Positions 7,251-13,923 of a DNA stretch of 30,043 nucleotides are shown here, one piece after another. Location: NCBI GenBank assembly GCA_046765875.1, contig JBKPSJ010000142.1, positions 1-30,043 of the forward strand, in the 5' to 3' direction. Position numbers and translations under genes: made by a program. The stretch's first letter is position 1, and the number at the start of each line of letters is the position of its first letter. The DNA comes from DASRHY01 sp046765875. GTDB lineage: Bacteria > Actinomycetota > Actinomycetes > Propionibacteriales > Kribbellaceae. The notes below the pieces were generated by a model. That model made no database searches and was not told the origin of the DNA. It worked only from the letters and a program-made list of their open reading frames with translations.

Positions 7251-8210
7251 ATGCGACTGACGGTTCTGGCCGGCGGGATTGGCGCAGCGACCTTCTTGCG
7301 CGGCCTGGTGCGAGCCCGGCCGGACGCCGAGATCACCGTGATCGGCAACACCGCGGACGACATCACCTTGTTCGGGCTGCGGGTGTGCCCCGACCTGGAC
7401 ACGGTGATGTATACCCTCGGCGGCGGTATCTCGGCCGAGCGCGGCTGGGGTCGCGAGGACGAGGGCTGGCTGGTCAAGGAGGAACTGGCCGCGTACGGCG
7501 TTCGGCCGACCTGGTTCGGACTGGGCGACCGCGACATCGCGACGCACCTGGTGCGGACCCAGATGCTCGACGCCGGCTTCGGCCTGAGCGCGGTGACAGA
7601 GGCGCTGTGCAACCGCTGGAACCTCCCGGTGCGGCTGTTGCCGATGAGCGACGACCGGGTCGAGACACACGTGGTGATCGAGGACGAGCAGGGCCGCCGG
7701 GCGATCCACTTCCAGGAGTACTGGGTGCGCCTGCATGCCGAGGTCCCGGCGCACCAGATCGTCGTCGTCGGGCAGGAGCAGTCCAAGCCGGCGCCAGGCG
7801 TGATCGACGCGATCGCTGACTGCGATGTGCTGTTGTTCCCGCCGTCGAACCCGGTGGTCTCGATCGGCACGATCCTCGGCGTACCAGGGATTCGCGACGC
7901 CGTACGCGAGACCGCGGCACCCGTAGTGGGGGTATCGCCCATCATCGGCCCGGGACCGGTTCGCGGTATGGCCGACAAGGTGCTCGCCGCGATCGGTGTG
8001 GAGTCGTCGGCAGCCGCCGTGGCCGAGCATTACGGCGCCCGCGCGCAGGGTGGTGTGATCGACGGCTGGCTGGTCGACACGTCCGACGCCGCACAGGTTC
8101 CGCGGATCGAGTCTGCCGCGGTGTCGGCGCGTGCCGTACCGCTGTGGATGACTGACGTAGAAGAAACGGCCGCGATGGCGCGTGCGGCGCTCGAGCTGGC
8201 AGGCGCGTGA
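7251..8210 (+). CDS. cofD: CofD/FbiA, 2-phospholactate or phosphoenolpyruvate transferase of F420 synthesis
   Basis: A 319-residue cytoplasmic enzyme that joins an activated guanosine donor to the deazaflavin FO. In mycobacteria FbiA uses phosphoenolpyruvyl-guanosine and yields dehydro-F420-0. The family pattern is clear: N-terminal GGIGAATFLRGL near residue 8, the phosphate and metal site GNTADDITLFGLRVCPDLDT (about 32-51), YTLGGG, LGDRDIATH and the C-terminal VSPIIGPGPVRGMADK. ATG 7251 matches the usual N-terminus MRLTVLAGGIG. A GGAGG at 7226-7230 is too distant to be its ribosome site, so a leaderless or weak start is possible. The stop overlaps the start of cofE, so the pair form an operon. 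Confidence 0.95.
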   Translation: MRLTVLAGGIGAATFLRGLVRARPDAEITVIGNTADDITLFGLRVCPDLDTVMYTLGGGISAERGWGREDEGWLVKEELAAYGVRPTWFGLGDRDIATHLVRTQMLDAGFGLSAVTEALCNRWNLPVRLLPMSDDRVETHVVIEDEQGRRAIHFQEYWVRLHAEVPAHQIVVVGQEQSKPAPGVIDAIADCDVLLFPPSNPVVSIGTILGVPGIRDAVRETAAPVVGVSPIIGPGPVRGMADKVLAAIGVESSAAAVAEHYGARAQGGVIDGWLVDTSDAAQVPRIESAAVSARAVPLWMTDVEETAAMARAALELAGA

Positions 8211-9163
8211 TGCGCAAGGGCCTCGAGGTCGTCCCGCTGATCGGCGTACCGGAAGTTGCCGAGGGCACCGATCTCGTCGAGCTGATCGGCGAGCTGGCCG
8301 AGCTGACCGACGGCGACGTCGTCTCGGTGACGTCGAAGATCGTCAGCAAGGCCGAGGGTCGCACGGTCTCCGGGCTCACCCGGGAGGAGGCGATCGACGC
8401 CGAACTGGTCCGGGTGGTCGCGCAACGCGGCGACACCCGGATCGTGCAGACCCGGCACGGGCTGGTGCTCGCGGCCGCCGGCACCGACACGTCGAACACC
8501 GCACCGGGCACGGTACTGCTGCTGCCGGTGGACCCGGACGCGTCCGCGCGGGCGCTGCGGGCCGGCCTGCGGGACCGGTACGGCGTCAACGTCGGCGTGG
8601 TCGTCACCGACACGCTCGGCCGGCCATGGCGCAACGGCCAGTCCGACGCGGCGATCGGCGCGGCCGGTATCGAGGTGATCGAGGACCTGCGCGGTTCCGC
8701 GGACAGCCACGGCAACACCCTCGCCGTCACGCTGCCCGCGGTCGCCGACGAACTCGCCGCGGCAAGCGAACTGGTCAAGGGCAAGGCCGACGGCATCCCG
8801 GTTGCGGTCATCCGCGGCGCCGACGACCTGGTCCTGCCGCCCGGCGAGCACGGGGCGGGTGCGGCCGCCCTGGTCCGCGACGCCGAGTCCGACCTGTTCA
8901 GCCTGGGGACGCGCGAGGCGGCCTGGGCCGCGGTGCTGTCCCGTCGTACGCCGTCCGGCCCCCGCGAACTCGATCCGGCCGCGCTGATCGCAGCCGCGCG
9001 GCTGGACGGCACCGAGATCACGGCAGGTGACTCGGCGCTGAGTGTGTCCGGCGCGGATCCGGTGGCCGTCGGCCGGGTCGTGGAGCGGCTGGCGGTGCTG
9101 CTCCATGCGGAGGGGTACGGCGTCGAGGTGTCCGGCTCGAAGGTCTCGTTCGGGTCCCGTTGA
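8207..9163 (+). CDS. cofE: CofE-type F420-0:gamma-L-glutamate ligase, without FbiB nitroreductase domain
   Basis: The enzyme adds gamma-linked glutamates to F420-0 using GTP. Motifs of the CofE domain fill residues 1 to about 245: VSVTSKIVSKAEGR, SNTAPGTVLLLPVDPD, DTLGRPWRNGQSD and IEDLRGSADSHGN. The remaining 70 or so residues (from about REAAWAAVLSRRTPSG) are a short tail ending VEVSGSKVSFGSR. Mycobacterial FbiB has about 448 residues with a C-terminal FMN domain that reduces dehydro-F420-0; that domain is missing here, since the gene stops at 318 residues. The start is either GTG 8207 (4-base GTGA overlap with cofD) or ATG 8210 (TGATG overlap). Translation is coupled to cofD in either case. 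Confidence 0.93.
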   Translation: MMRKGLEVVPLIGVPEVAEGTDLVELIGELAELTDGDVVSVTSKIVSKAEGRTVSGLTREEAIDAELVRVVAQRGDTRIVQTRHGLVLAAAGTDTSNTAPGTVLLLPVDPDASARALRAGLRDRYGVNVGVVVTDTLGRPWRNGQSDAAIGAAGIEVIEDLRGSADSHGNTLAVTLPAVADELAAASELVKGKADGIPVAVIRGADDLVLPPGEHGAGAAALVRDAESDLFSLGTREAAWAAVLSRRTPSGPRELDPAALIAAARLDGTEITAGDSALSVSGADPVAVGRVVERLAVLLHAEGYGVEVSGSKVSFGSR

Positions 9164-9253
9164 CGGACATTCTCGGGGTCTTCTCAGACATCCTGCGTAC
9201 ACTCTCCTGCGACCCTTACCGGGTGAATCGCCGTCGAGACGGAAGACGAGAAC

Positions 9254-9973
9254 GTGGGCAAGTCACAGAAGCTCGCACGCCGCGAGCTGATCGAGAAGAT
9301 GCAGCGCGACCAGGCGCGGGCCGACAAGCGCCGGACCACGCTGATCGTGACCGCTGCGATCGTCGTCGGCCTGGCCATCATCGCGTTCCCGGCGGTCAAG
9401 CTCATCCAGCAGTCGATCCAGAAGAACCAGTCGATCGCCGATATCGGCGCCTCGGCGTCCGCGGCGTCCTGCTCGCCGGTGTCCGACAACTCCGCCAGCG
9501 GCACCCAGGACCACGTCCCGGAGGGCACCAAGGTCCAGTACTCGACCTCACCGCCCACGTCCGGAAAGCACTACCCGACGCCGTCGGAATTCGGGAAGAC
9601 CTTCTATGACAAGTCCGACCGCCCGCCGGTGGAGGAACTCGTGCACAACCTGGAGCACGGCTACACGATCCTCTGGTACAACGACACGATCGCCGGCGAC
9701 GGCAAGCAGTTCGACGAGATCCAGAAGATCGCCAAGGGCAAGCTGCCGTCGGAGGCCAACGGCAAGTTCATCGCCGCACCGTTCCACGCGGCGGACGGCA
9801 AGGCCTGGCCGGACGGCAAGAACATCGCCTTCGCGCACTGGGGCGGCGGTGGCGGTGACCAGGCCAAGCAGCAGGGACACCTGCAGTACTGCGGCTCGGT
9901 CAGCGGTCAGGCCCTCAACGACTTCATCAAGAAGTACCCCTCCACCGACGCCCCCGAGCCCAACGGGATGTAG
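9254..9973 (+). CDS. DUF3105 family membrane-anchored protein
   Basis: A 239-residue protein. A basic N-terminus (MGKSQKLARRELIEKMQRDQ), possibly a short coiled coil, precedes one hydrophobic helix (about 29-49); the rest is extracytoplasmic. The DUF3105 domain shows its hallmark phrases: YSTSPPTSGKHYP, VEELVHNLEHGYTILWY and FAHWGGGGG. The conserved histidines suggest metal or ligand binding, but the function is unknown. GTG 9254 is preceded by GGAAG about 8-12 nt upstream. The 90-bp gap before it has TACACT (about 9197), a possible -10 box. The stop lies only 4 bp from that of convergent manC, so the two transcripts must overlap. Confidence 0.9.
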   Translation: MGKSQKLARRELIEKMQRDQARADKRRTTLIVTAAIVVGLAIIAFPAVKLIQQSIQKNQSIADIGASASAASCSPVSDNSASGTQDHVPEGTKVQYSTSPPTSGKHYPTPSEFGKTFYDKSDRPPVEELVHNLEHGYTILWYNDTIAGDGKQFDEIQKIAKGKLPSEANGKFIAAPFHAADGKAWPDGKNIAFAHWGGGGGDQAKQQGHLQYCGSVSGQALNDFIKKYPSTDAPEPNGM

Positions 9974-9977
9974 GCGC

Positions 9978-11075
9978 TCAGGTGTAGTGGTGGCCGTGCT
10001 GTGACTGCACCGCGGCCACCAGTTCCTTGACCCGTTCGCCGTCGGCCAGCGGGCAGACCATGGTGACGTCCCTGGTGTGCACGATGATGTGCCGGCTCAG
10101 CCCGACCGCCGCGATCAGGTGACCCGGGTCGTCGGTGACGACCACGTTCTCGCGTGAGTCGACCAGGCAGGTCAGGCAGCCCGCGGTCGCGGTGTTGCCG
10201 TCGGCATCGACCTCAAGGGTCGAGGCCAGCGCGGCCCAGGAACCGACGTCGAGCCACTCGACCGGCATCGGTACGACGACGACGTCCGCCTCGGCCTTGC
10301 CCTGCGAGACCGGCTCCATCACGGCGAAGTCGACGCTGATCTTCGGCAGTTGCGGGTACACCTCGGCCAGCACGGACTCGCGCTCCGCCGTGTCCCAGAC
10401 CCTGGCCACCTCACGCAGCCGGGTCGCGGACTCCGGCAGCAGCGTGTCCAGCACGGCGAGCAGGGTCGAGGCCCGCCACACGAACATCCCGGAGTTCCAC
10501 CAGAACCGGCCGGTGGCCAGGTACTGCTCGGCGGTCTCGCGGTCCGGCTTCTCGCGAAACCGCTCGACCAGGAAGCCGCCGGTGCCCGGGACCGGCTCGC
10601 CGCGTTCGACGTACCCGAGTCCGGTGTGCGGGTGGGTCGGCTCGATCCCGAACGTGCACAGCGACAGCGGCCGCTGCTCGACGATGTCGAACGCCTTCTC
10701 GATCGCGGCCCGGAACTCCGCCTCGGGTTTGATCAGATGGTCGGCGGTGACGATCGCCAGTTCGGCGTCGGGATCGTCGCGGCCGACGACCGCCGAGGCC
10801 AGGCCTACCGCGTTCGCGGTGTCGCGCCCGGTCGGTTCGCCGATCAGGCAGGAGGGGTCCAACTCGGGGATCTGCTCGAAGACCAGATCGGCGTACGCGG
10901 CGCCGGTGCAGACGTAGATCCGGCCCGGGTCGACGAGCCCCTCGAGCCGGTCGTACGCGACCCGCAGCAACGACCGCTCGCCGGCCACCGGGAGCATCTG
11001 CTTGGGCCGGTCCGACCGCGACAGCGGCCACAATCGGGTCCCGGATCCACCGGCGATGATCACCACATTCCGCAT
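9978..11075 (-). CDS. manC: Mannose-1-phosphate guanylyltransferase
   Basis: A 365-residue cytoplasmic enzyme that makes GDP-mannose from mannose-1-phosphate and GTP. The nucleotide loop GGSGTRLWPLSR with following RPKQ lies at residues 9-26. Other family marks are LIGEPTGRDTANAVGLA, ITADHLI-like VTADHLIKPE, the FWWNSGMFVWRAS segment and EWLDVGSW near residue 280. There is no C-terminal phosphomannose isomerase domain, so it is the short form. GDP-mannose feeds cell-wall glycans and lipoglycans. ATG 11075 gives the canonical N-terminus MRNVVIIAGGSGT. Its 5' end is 40 bp from the divergent TIGR03089 gene. Confidence 0.94.
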   Translation of the reverse strand: MRNVVIIAGGSGTRLWPLSRSDRPKQMLPVAGERSLLRVAYDRLEGLVDPGRIYVCTGAAYADLVFEQIPELDPSCLIGEPTGRDTANAVGLASAVVGRDDPDAELAIVTADHLIKPEAEFRAAIEKAFDIVEQRPLSLCTFGIEPTHPHTGLGYVERGEPVPGTGGFLVERFREKPDRETAEQYLATGRFWWNSGMFVWRASTLLAVLDTLLPESATRLREVARVWDTAERESVLAEVYPQLPKISVDFAVMEPVSQGKAEADVVVVPMPVEWLDVGSWAALASTLEVDADGNTATAGCLTCLVDSRENVVVTDDPGHLIAAVGLSRHIIVHTRDVTMVCPLADGERVKELVAAVQSQHGHHYT

Positions 11076-11115
11076 GGCGCTAGAGCGTACCTACTGAGAC
11101 TGTAGGTTTTCGTCC

Positions 11116-11787
11116 ATGGCGGCGACCCTGACCGAATTGTTCCAGGCAGCGGTACGCCGCGATGCCGGCCGGCCGTTCGTCACGTTCTACGACGACGCGT
11201 CCGGTGAGCGGATCGAGCTCAGCTACGCGACGACGGCGAACTGGGTGTCGAAGACGGCGAACCTGCTCACCGACGAGCTGGACCTGACGGCCGGCGAGAC
11301 GGTCCGGGTGGCGTTGCCGCCGCACTGGCTGGGCATCGTCTGGTCCCTGGCGACGTGGTCGTGTCACGCCGCCGTCACGTCGGGCGACGGTGATGTCGCA
11401 ATCACAGGGCCGGACACGCTCGACGTCCGCGGCACACGCGCGACGATGGCCTCCGCGTTGCTGCCGCTGGGCGGACGGTTCCGCGAGCCGCTGCCGGACG
11501 GCGTGCTCGACTACGGCGCCGAGGTGTACAACCACGGCGACCTGTTCGTCCCGATCGATCCACCCCGGTCGGATTCGCTGGCGTACGACGACAAGACGCA
11601 CGCCGACCTGATCGCGGCGGCCGAGCCGATCGGCGGCCGAGTCCTGACGACCAGCGACGACGTCGGCACGCTGGCCGGGCTGCTCGAGGGCGGCGGGTCG
11701 GTCGTGCTGTGCCGCAACCTCGATCCGTCCAGGCTGGACCGCCGGATCGCGGACGAGAAGGTCGACACCGTCCTGAAGGAGCAGTGA
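11116..11787 (+). CDS. TIGR03089 family protein (fragmentary AMP-binding fold)
   Basis: A 223-residue protein beginning MAATLTELFQAAVRRDAGRP. It resembles the N-terminal portion of acyl-CoA synthetases (PFVTFYDDASGERIELSY, TTANWVSKTANLL) but lacks the P-loop-like SGTTG motif and the C-terminal lid, so it cannot be a normal adenylating enzyme. That is the usual condition of the actinobacterial TIGR03089 family (M. tuberculosis Rv3268, as I recall), and it is therefore not a pseudogene. The function is unknown. The stop overlaps the start of the SDR gene (TGATG), which implies coupling. The start ATG is 40 bp from divergent manC and has no clear ribosome site, so it could be leaderless. Confidence 0.88.
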   Translation: MAATLTELFQAAVRRDAGRPFVTFYDDASGERIELSYATTANWVSKTANLLTDELDLTAGETVRVALPPHWLGIVWSLATWSCHAAVTSGDGDVAITGPDTLDVRGTRATMASALLPLGGRFREPLPDGVLDYGAEVYNHGDLFVPIDPPRSDSLAYDDKTHADLIAAAEPIGGRVLTTSDDVGTLAGLLEGGGSVVLCRNLDPSRLDRRIADEKVDTVLKEQ

Positions 11788-12650
11788 TGCAGCGATTCGA
11801 AGGCAGATTCGAAGGCAAGGTGGCGCTGGTCACCGCGGCGGCGCAGGGCATCGGCCGGGCGGTGGCGGAGCGGATCGCGTCCGAGGGTGGCCGGGTCGCC
11901 GTCACCGATCTCCGCGCGGACGCGGCACAGCGGGTCGCGGACGAGTTGACCAAGGCCGGGCACGAGGCGATCGGGCTGGCCTGCGACGTCACCTCGCGCG
12001 ATGCCGTCACGGCGGCCGTCGCCTCGACCGTCGAGCGGTTGGGGCGGCTGGACGTGCTGGTGAACAACGCCGGCGGCTGTATCGTGAACTCGGCGTACAC
12101 CGACGTCACCGACGACGAGTGGCACAGCCAGCTCGACCTCACCCTGATCGGCGCGAACCGCTGCATCCAGGCCGCGTTGCCGCACCTGCTGGAGTCGCAC
12201 GGCAACGTGGTCACGATCGGGTCGGTCAACGGACTGGTTGCCTTCGGCAACATCGAGTACTCGACCGCCAAGGCCGGGCTGCGGAGCCTCACGCAGAACC
12301 TTGCCTGCGAGTACGGGTCACAGGGCGTCCGCTTCAACCTCGTCGCACCGGGCACCATCCGGACGCCGAACTGGGACGACCAGCCCGGCAGGCTCGAACG
12401 GCTCGCCGGTATGTATCCGCTCGGCCGGGTCGGCGAACCCGAGGACATCGCGGCGGCGGTGGCGTTCCTAGGCTCCGGCGATGCCGCCTGGATCACCGGC
12501 ATCACGCTGCCGGTCGAGGGCGGCGTGCTGACCGGCCCGGCTACCGGCTGGATGGGTCCCCAAAACGACTACGACCCATCAGGCGGCTCCTGGCAGCCGC
12601 GAGCAGGTGCTCGGCGGAGTGCAGCGCAAGGCGGAGACCAAGGCTCGTAG
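11787..12650 (+). CDS. SDR-family oxidoreductase with unusual C-terminal tail
   Basis: A 287-residue classical short-chain dehydrogenase. It shows the cofactor loop TAAAQGIG (16-23), acidic D41 ending beta-2 (TDLR, favouring NAD(H)), NNAG (93-96) and the catalytic set S146, Y158, K162 (YSTAK). The C-terminal region LPVEGGVLTG is normal, followed by about 30 extra residues ending GGDQGS. The substrate is unknown; similar enzymes act on sugars or small alcohols. ATG 11787 is chosen because upstream frame is the shadow of TIGR03089. The N-terminus contains a doubled RFEG from a 12-bp tandem duplication. The extra tail is encoded by one arm of a large inverted repeat shared with convergent galE. 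Confidence 0.9.
   Translation: MQRFEGRFEGKVALVTAAAQGIGRAVAERIASEGGRVAVTDLRADAAQRVADELTKAGHEAIGLACDVTSRDAVTAAVASTVERLGRLDVLVNNAGGCIVNSAYTDVTDDEWHSQLDLTLIGANRCIQAALPHLLESHGNVVTIGSVNGLVAFGNIEYSTAKAGLRSLTQNLACEYGSQGVRFNLVAPGTIRTPNWDDQPGRLERLAGMYPLGRVGEPEDIAAAVAFLGSGDAAWITGITLPVEGGVLTGPATGWMGPQNDYDPSGGSWQPRAGARRSAAQGGDQGS
11794..11817 (+). repeat. Perfect 12-bp tandem duplication at the SDR N-terminus
   Basis: GATTCGAAGGCA occurs twice in immediate succession (11794-11805 and 11806-11817). It encodes the doubled RFEG of MQRFEGRFEGK. The unit contains the TTCGAA palindrome. It looks like a recent in-frame slippage event. Confidence 0.85.
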
Positions 12651-12733
12651 TGGTGTTCTACGTGCCTTGGTCTCCGCCGCCGCGCTGTGCCCGCCGAGTG
12701 CCGCGCAGCGCGGCGGGAGCCGTCTGATGGGTC
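12573..12733. repeat. Large imperfect inverted repeat across the convergent SDR and galE ends
   Basis: Arm 1 (12573-12649, 77 nt) and arm 2 (12659-12733, 75 nt) are inverted copies around a 9-nt loop. The outer parts match as GACCCATCAGGCGGCTCC against GACCCATCAGACGGCTCC; the inner parts contain the perfect 13-bp match GCGGAGACCAAGG. The middle of the stem is less well matched. Both stop codons (SDR TAG 12648-12650, galE TAG 12660-12658) sit at the hairpin tip, and both tails (GGDQGS and GGDQGT) are encoded in the same frame by the arms. A further GATGGGTC stands at 12551-12558. It may act as a two-way terminator and looks like an inserted palindromic element. Confidence 0.85.
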
Positions 12734-13686
12734 CTGGTCCAGGACTTCCAGGCGCTGGCGACCATGTCGTCGATGGTGTGGCGGTTCTTCCAGCCGAGGT
12801 CGCGCGCGGCGAGCGCGTCGGAGGCGACGATCCGGGCCGGGTCGCCGGGGCGGCGCGGGCCGACCACAGGGGTGAAGTCGATGCCTGAGACCCGGCGGAT
12901 CGCCTCGACGATCTCGCGGACCGAGGCACCGGTGCCGCTGCCGAGGTTGTAGACCGGCTCCAACTCCCGGCCCTGCACCAGCGCCCGGGCCGCCGCCACA
13001 TGGGCCAGCGCCAGGTCGCCGACGTGGACGTGGTCCTTGACCGGCGTACCGTCCGGCGTCGGGTAGTCGTCGCCGTTGATCACCGGCGTACGCCCGTCGG
13101 TGAGCGCCTTCATCACCTTGGGGAACAGGTTGTGCGGGCTGGAGTCGTAGACGTCGTCGTACGACGAGCCGACCACGTTGAAGTACCGCAGCGACGTGTA
13201 CCTGATCCCGTCCGACCTGGCCACGTCGGCGAGCAGCCACTCGCCGATGACCTTGGTCTCGCCGTACGGCGACTCCGGGGCGATCGCCGTCTCCTCGGTG
13301 ACCAGGTCGACGTGCGGGGTGCCGTACACCCCGGCGCTGCCGGAGAACACCATGTCGCGCACGCCGGTGTCGATCATCGCCTCGAGCAGGCCGATCATCG
13401 CCGTCACGTTCTGGGTGTACGTGTGCAGCGGCCGGCCGACCGACTCACCGGCGTACTTGAACCCGGCGAGGTGGACGACACCCTTGACGTCGTACGTCTT
13501 GAGGGTGTCGCGAACGACGTCAGCGTCGAGCAGGTTCGCCTGCACGAACGGGGTGCCCTCGCGGACGAACTCGCGGTGCCCGTGCGACAGATCGTCGATC
13601 ACGACGACCTCGAAGCCGTCCTCCACCATCGCCCGCACAACATGGGCACCGATGTAGCCCGCTCCGCCGGTCACCAGCCATGTCAT
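12658..13686 (-). CDS. galE: UDP-glucose 4-epimerase
   Basis: A 342-residue cytoplasmic extended-SDR enzyme that interconverts UDP-glucose and UDP-galactose. The NAD loop GGAGYIG is at 7-13, with VVVIDDLSHGHRE following, VVHLAGFKYAGESV, a conserved FSGSAGVYG serine and the catalytic pair Y141/K145 (SPYGETK). The segment YFNVVGSSYD and a GDGTPVKD-like TPDGTPVKDHVHVGDLA are typical. ATG 13686 has GGTGGAG just upstream. The last 20 or so residues (PAALRGTRRAQRGGGDQGT) exceed the normal end of the family and come from an arm of the inverted repeat shared with the SDR gene. UDP-galactose may serve the cell-wall glycan enzymes encoded nearby. Confidence 0.94.
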   Translation of the reverse strand: MTWLVTGGAGYIGAHVVRAMVEDGFEVVVIDDLSHGHREFVREGTPFVQANLLDADVVRDTLKTYDVKGVVHLAGFKYAGESVGRPLHTYTQNVTAMIGLLEAMIDTGVRDMVFSGSAGVYGTPHVDLVTEETAIAPESPYGETKVIGEWLLADVARSDGIRYTSLRYFNVVGSSYDDVYDSSPHNLFPKVMKALTDGRTPVINGDDYPTPDGTPVKDHVHVGDLALAHVAAARALVQGRELEPVYNLGSGTGASVREIVEAIRRVSGIDFTPVVGPRRPGDPARIVASDALAARDLGWKNRHTIDDMVASAWKSWTRTHQTAPAALRGTRRAQRGGGDQGT

Positions 13687-13706
13687 GTCTCCACCTTCTC
13701 AGACAG

Positions 13707-13749
13707 ACGCACATGGTCACGCCCGTGTTCACCGGACGCATGTGGTCAC
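13707..13749 (-). promoter_or_regulatory. Pair of 14-bp direct repeats upstream of galE
   Basis: ACGCACATGGTCAC (13707-13720) and ACGCATGTGGTCAC (13736-13749) match at 12 of 14 positions and start 29 bp apart, close to three helical turns. They lie 21-63 bp before the galE start. They could be operator half-sites; no regulator is recognised. Confidence 0.35.
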
Positions 13750-13778
13750 TCCGCTCGGCAAGGCGAGCGAGACCTGAC

Positions 13779-13850
13779 GGCCGATAACGCGTACGTGGCC
13801 TCGATAGCGGGTTGCAGCGTGGCATCGAGGTCAGTTGTGCGTCATCGGCC
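13779..13850. repeat. 72-bp nested inverted repeat between galE and the fucosidase gene
   Basis: GGCCGATAACGC (13779-13790) pairs with GCGTCATCGGCC (13839-13850) at 11 of 12 positions. Inside it CCTCGAT (13799-13805) pairs perfectly with ATCGAGG (13824-13830). A separate hairpin CGCTCG/CGAGCG stands just before (13752-13769). The length recalls a tRNA but no tRNA landmarks are present. The role is unknown. Confidence 0.5.
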
Positions 13851-13867
13851 ACAGCCCGTCTGGTGAT

Positions 13868-13912
13868 CATCGGTCGCGTCTGGTCATGGCGGTTGACCAA
13901 ACGCGACCGATG
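13868..13912 (-). terminator. Strong hairpin terminator after the glycosidase operon
   Basis: A 19-bp stem with one mismatch: CATCGGTCGCGTCTGGTCA (13868-13886) pairs with 13894-13912 around the 7-nt loop TGGCGGT. It begins 11 nt past the fucosidase stop. No U-tract follows. The long, nearly perfect stem makes it the clearest terminator in the window. Confidence 0.8.
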
Positions 13913-13923
13913 AACGGAGTGGG

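Noticed and set aside
11116..11787. Truncated acyl-CoA synthetase pseudogene
   Set aside because: The length and missing motifs are normal for TIGR03089 proteins, and the frame is intact and coupled to the next gene.
13779..13850. Possible tRNA of 72 nt
   Set aside because: The ends pair and the length fits, but there is no T-loop GTTCGA-type sequence, no D-loop GG and no anticodon stem.
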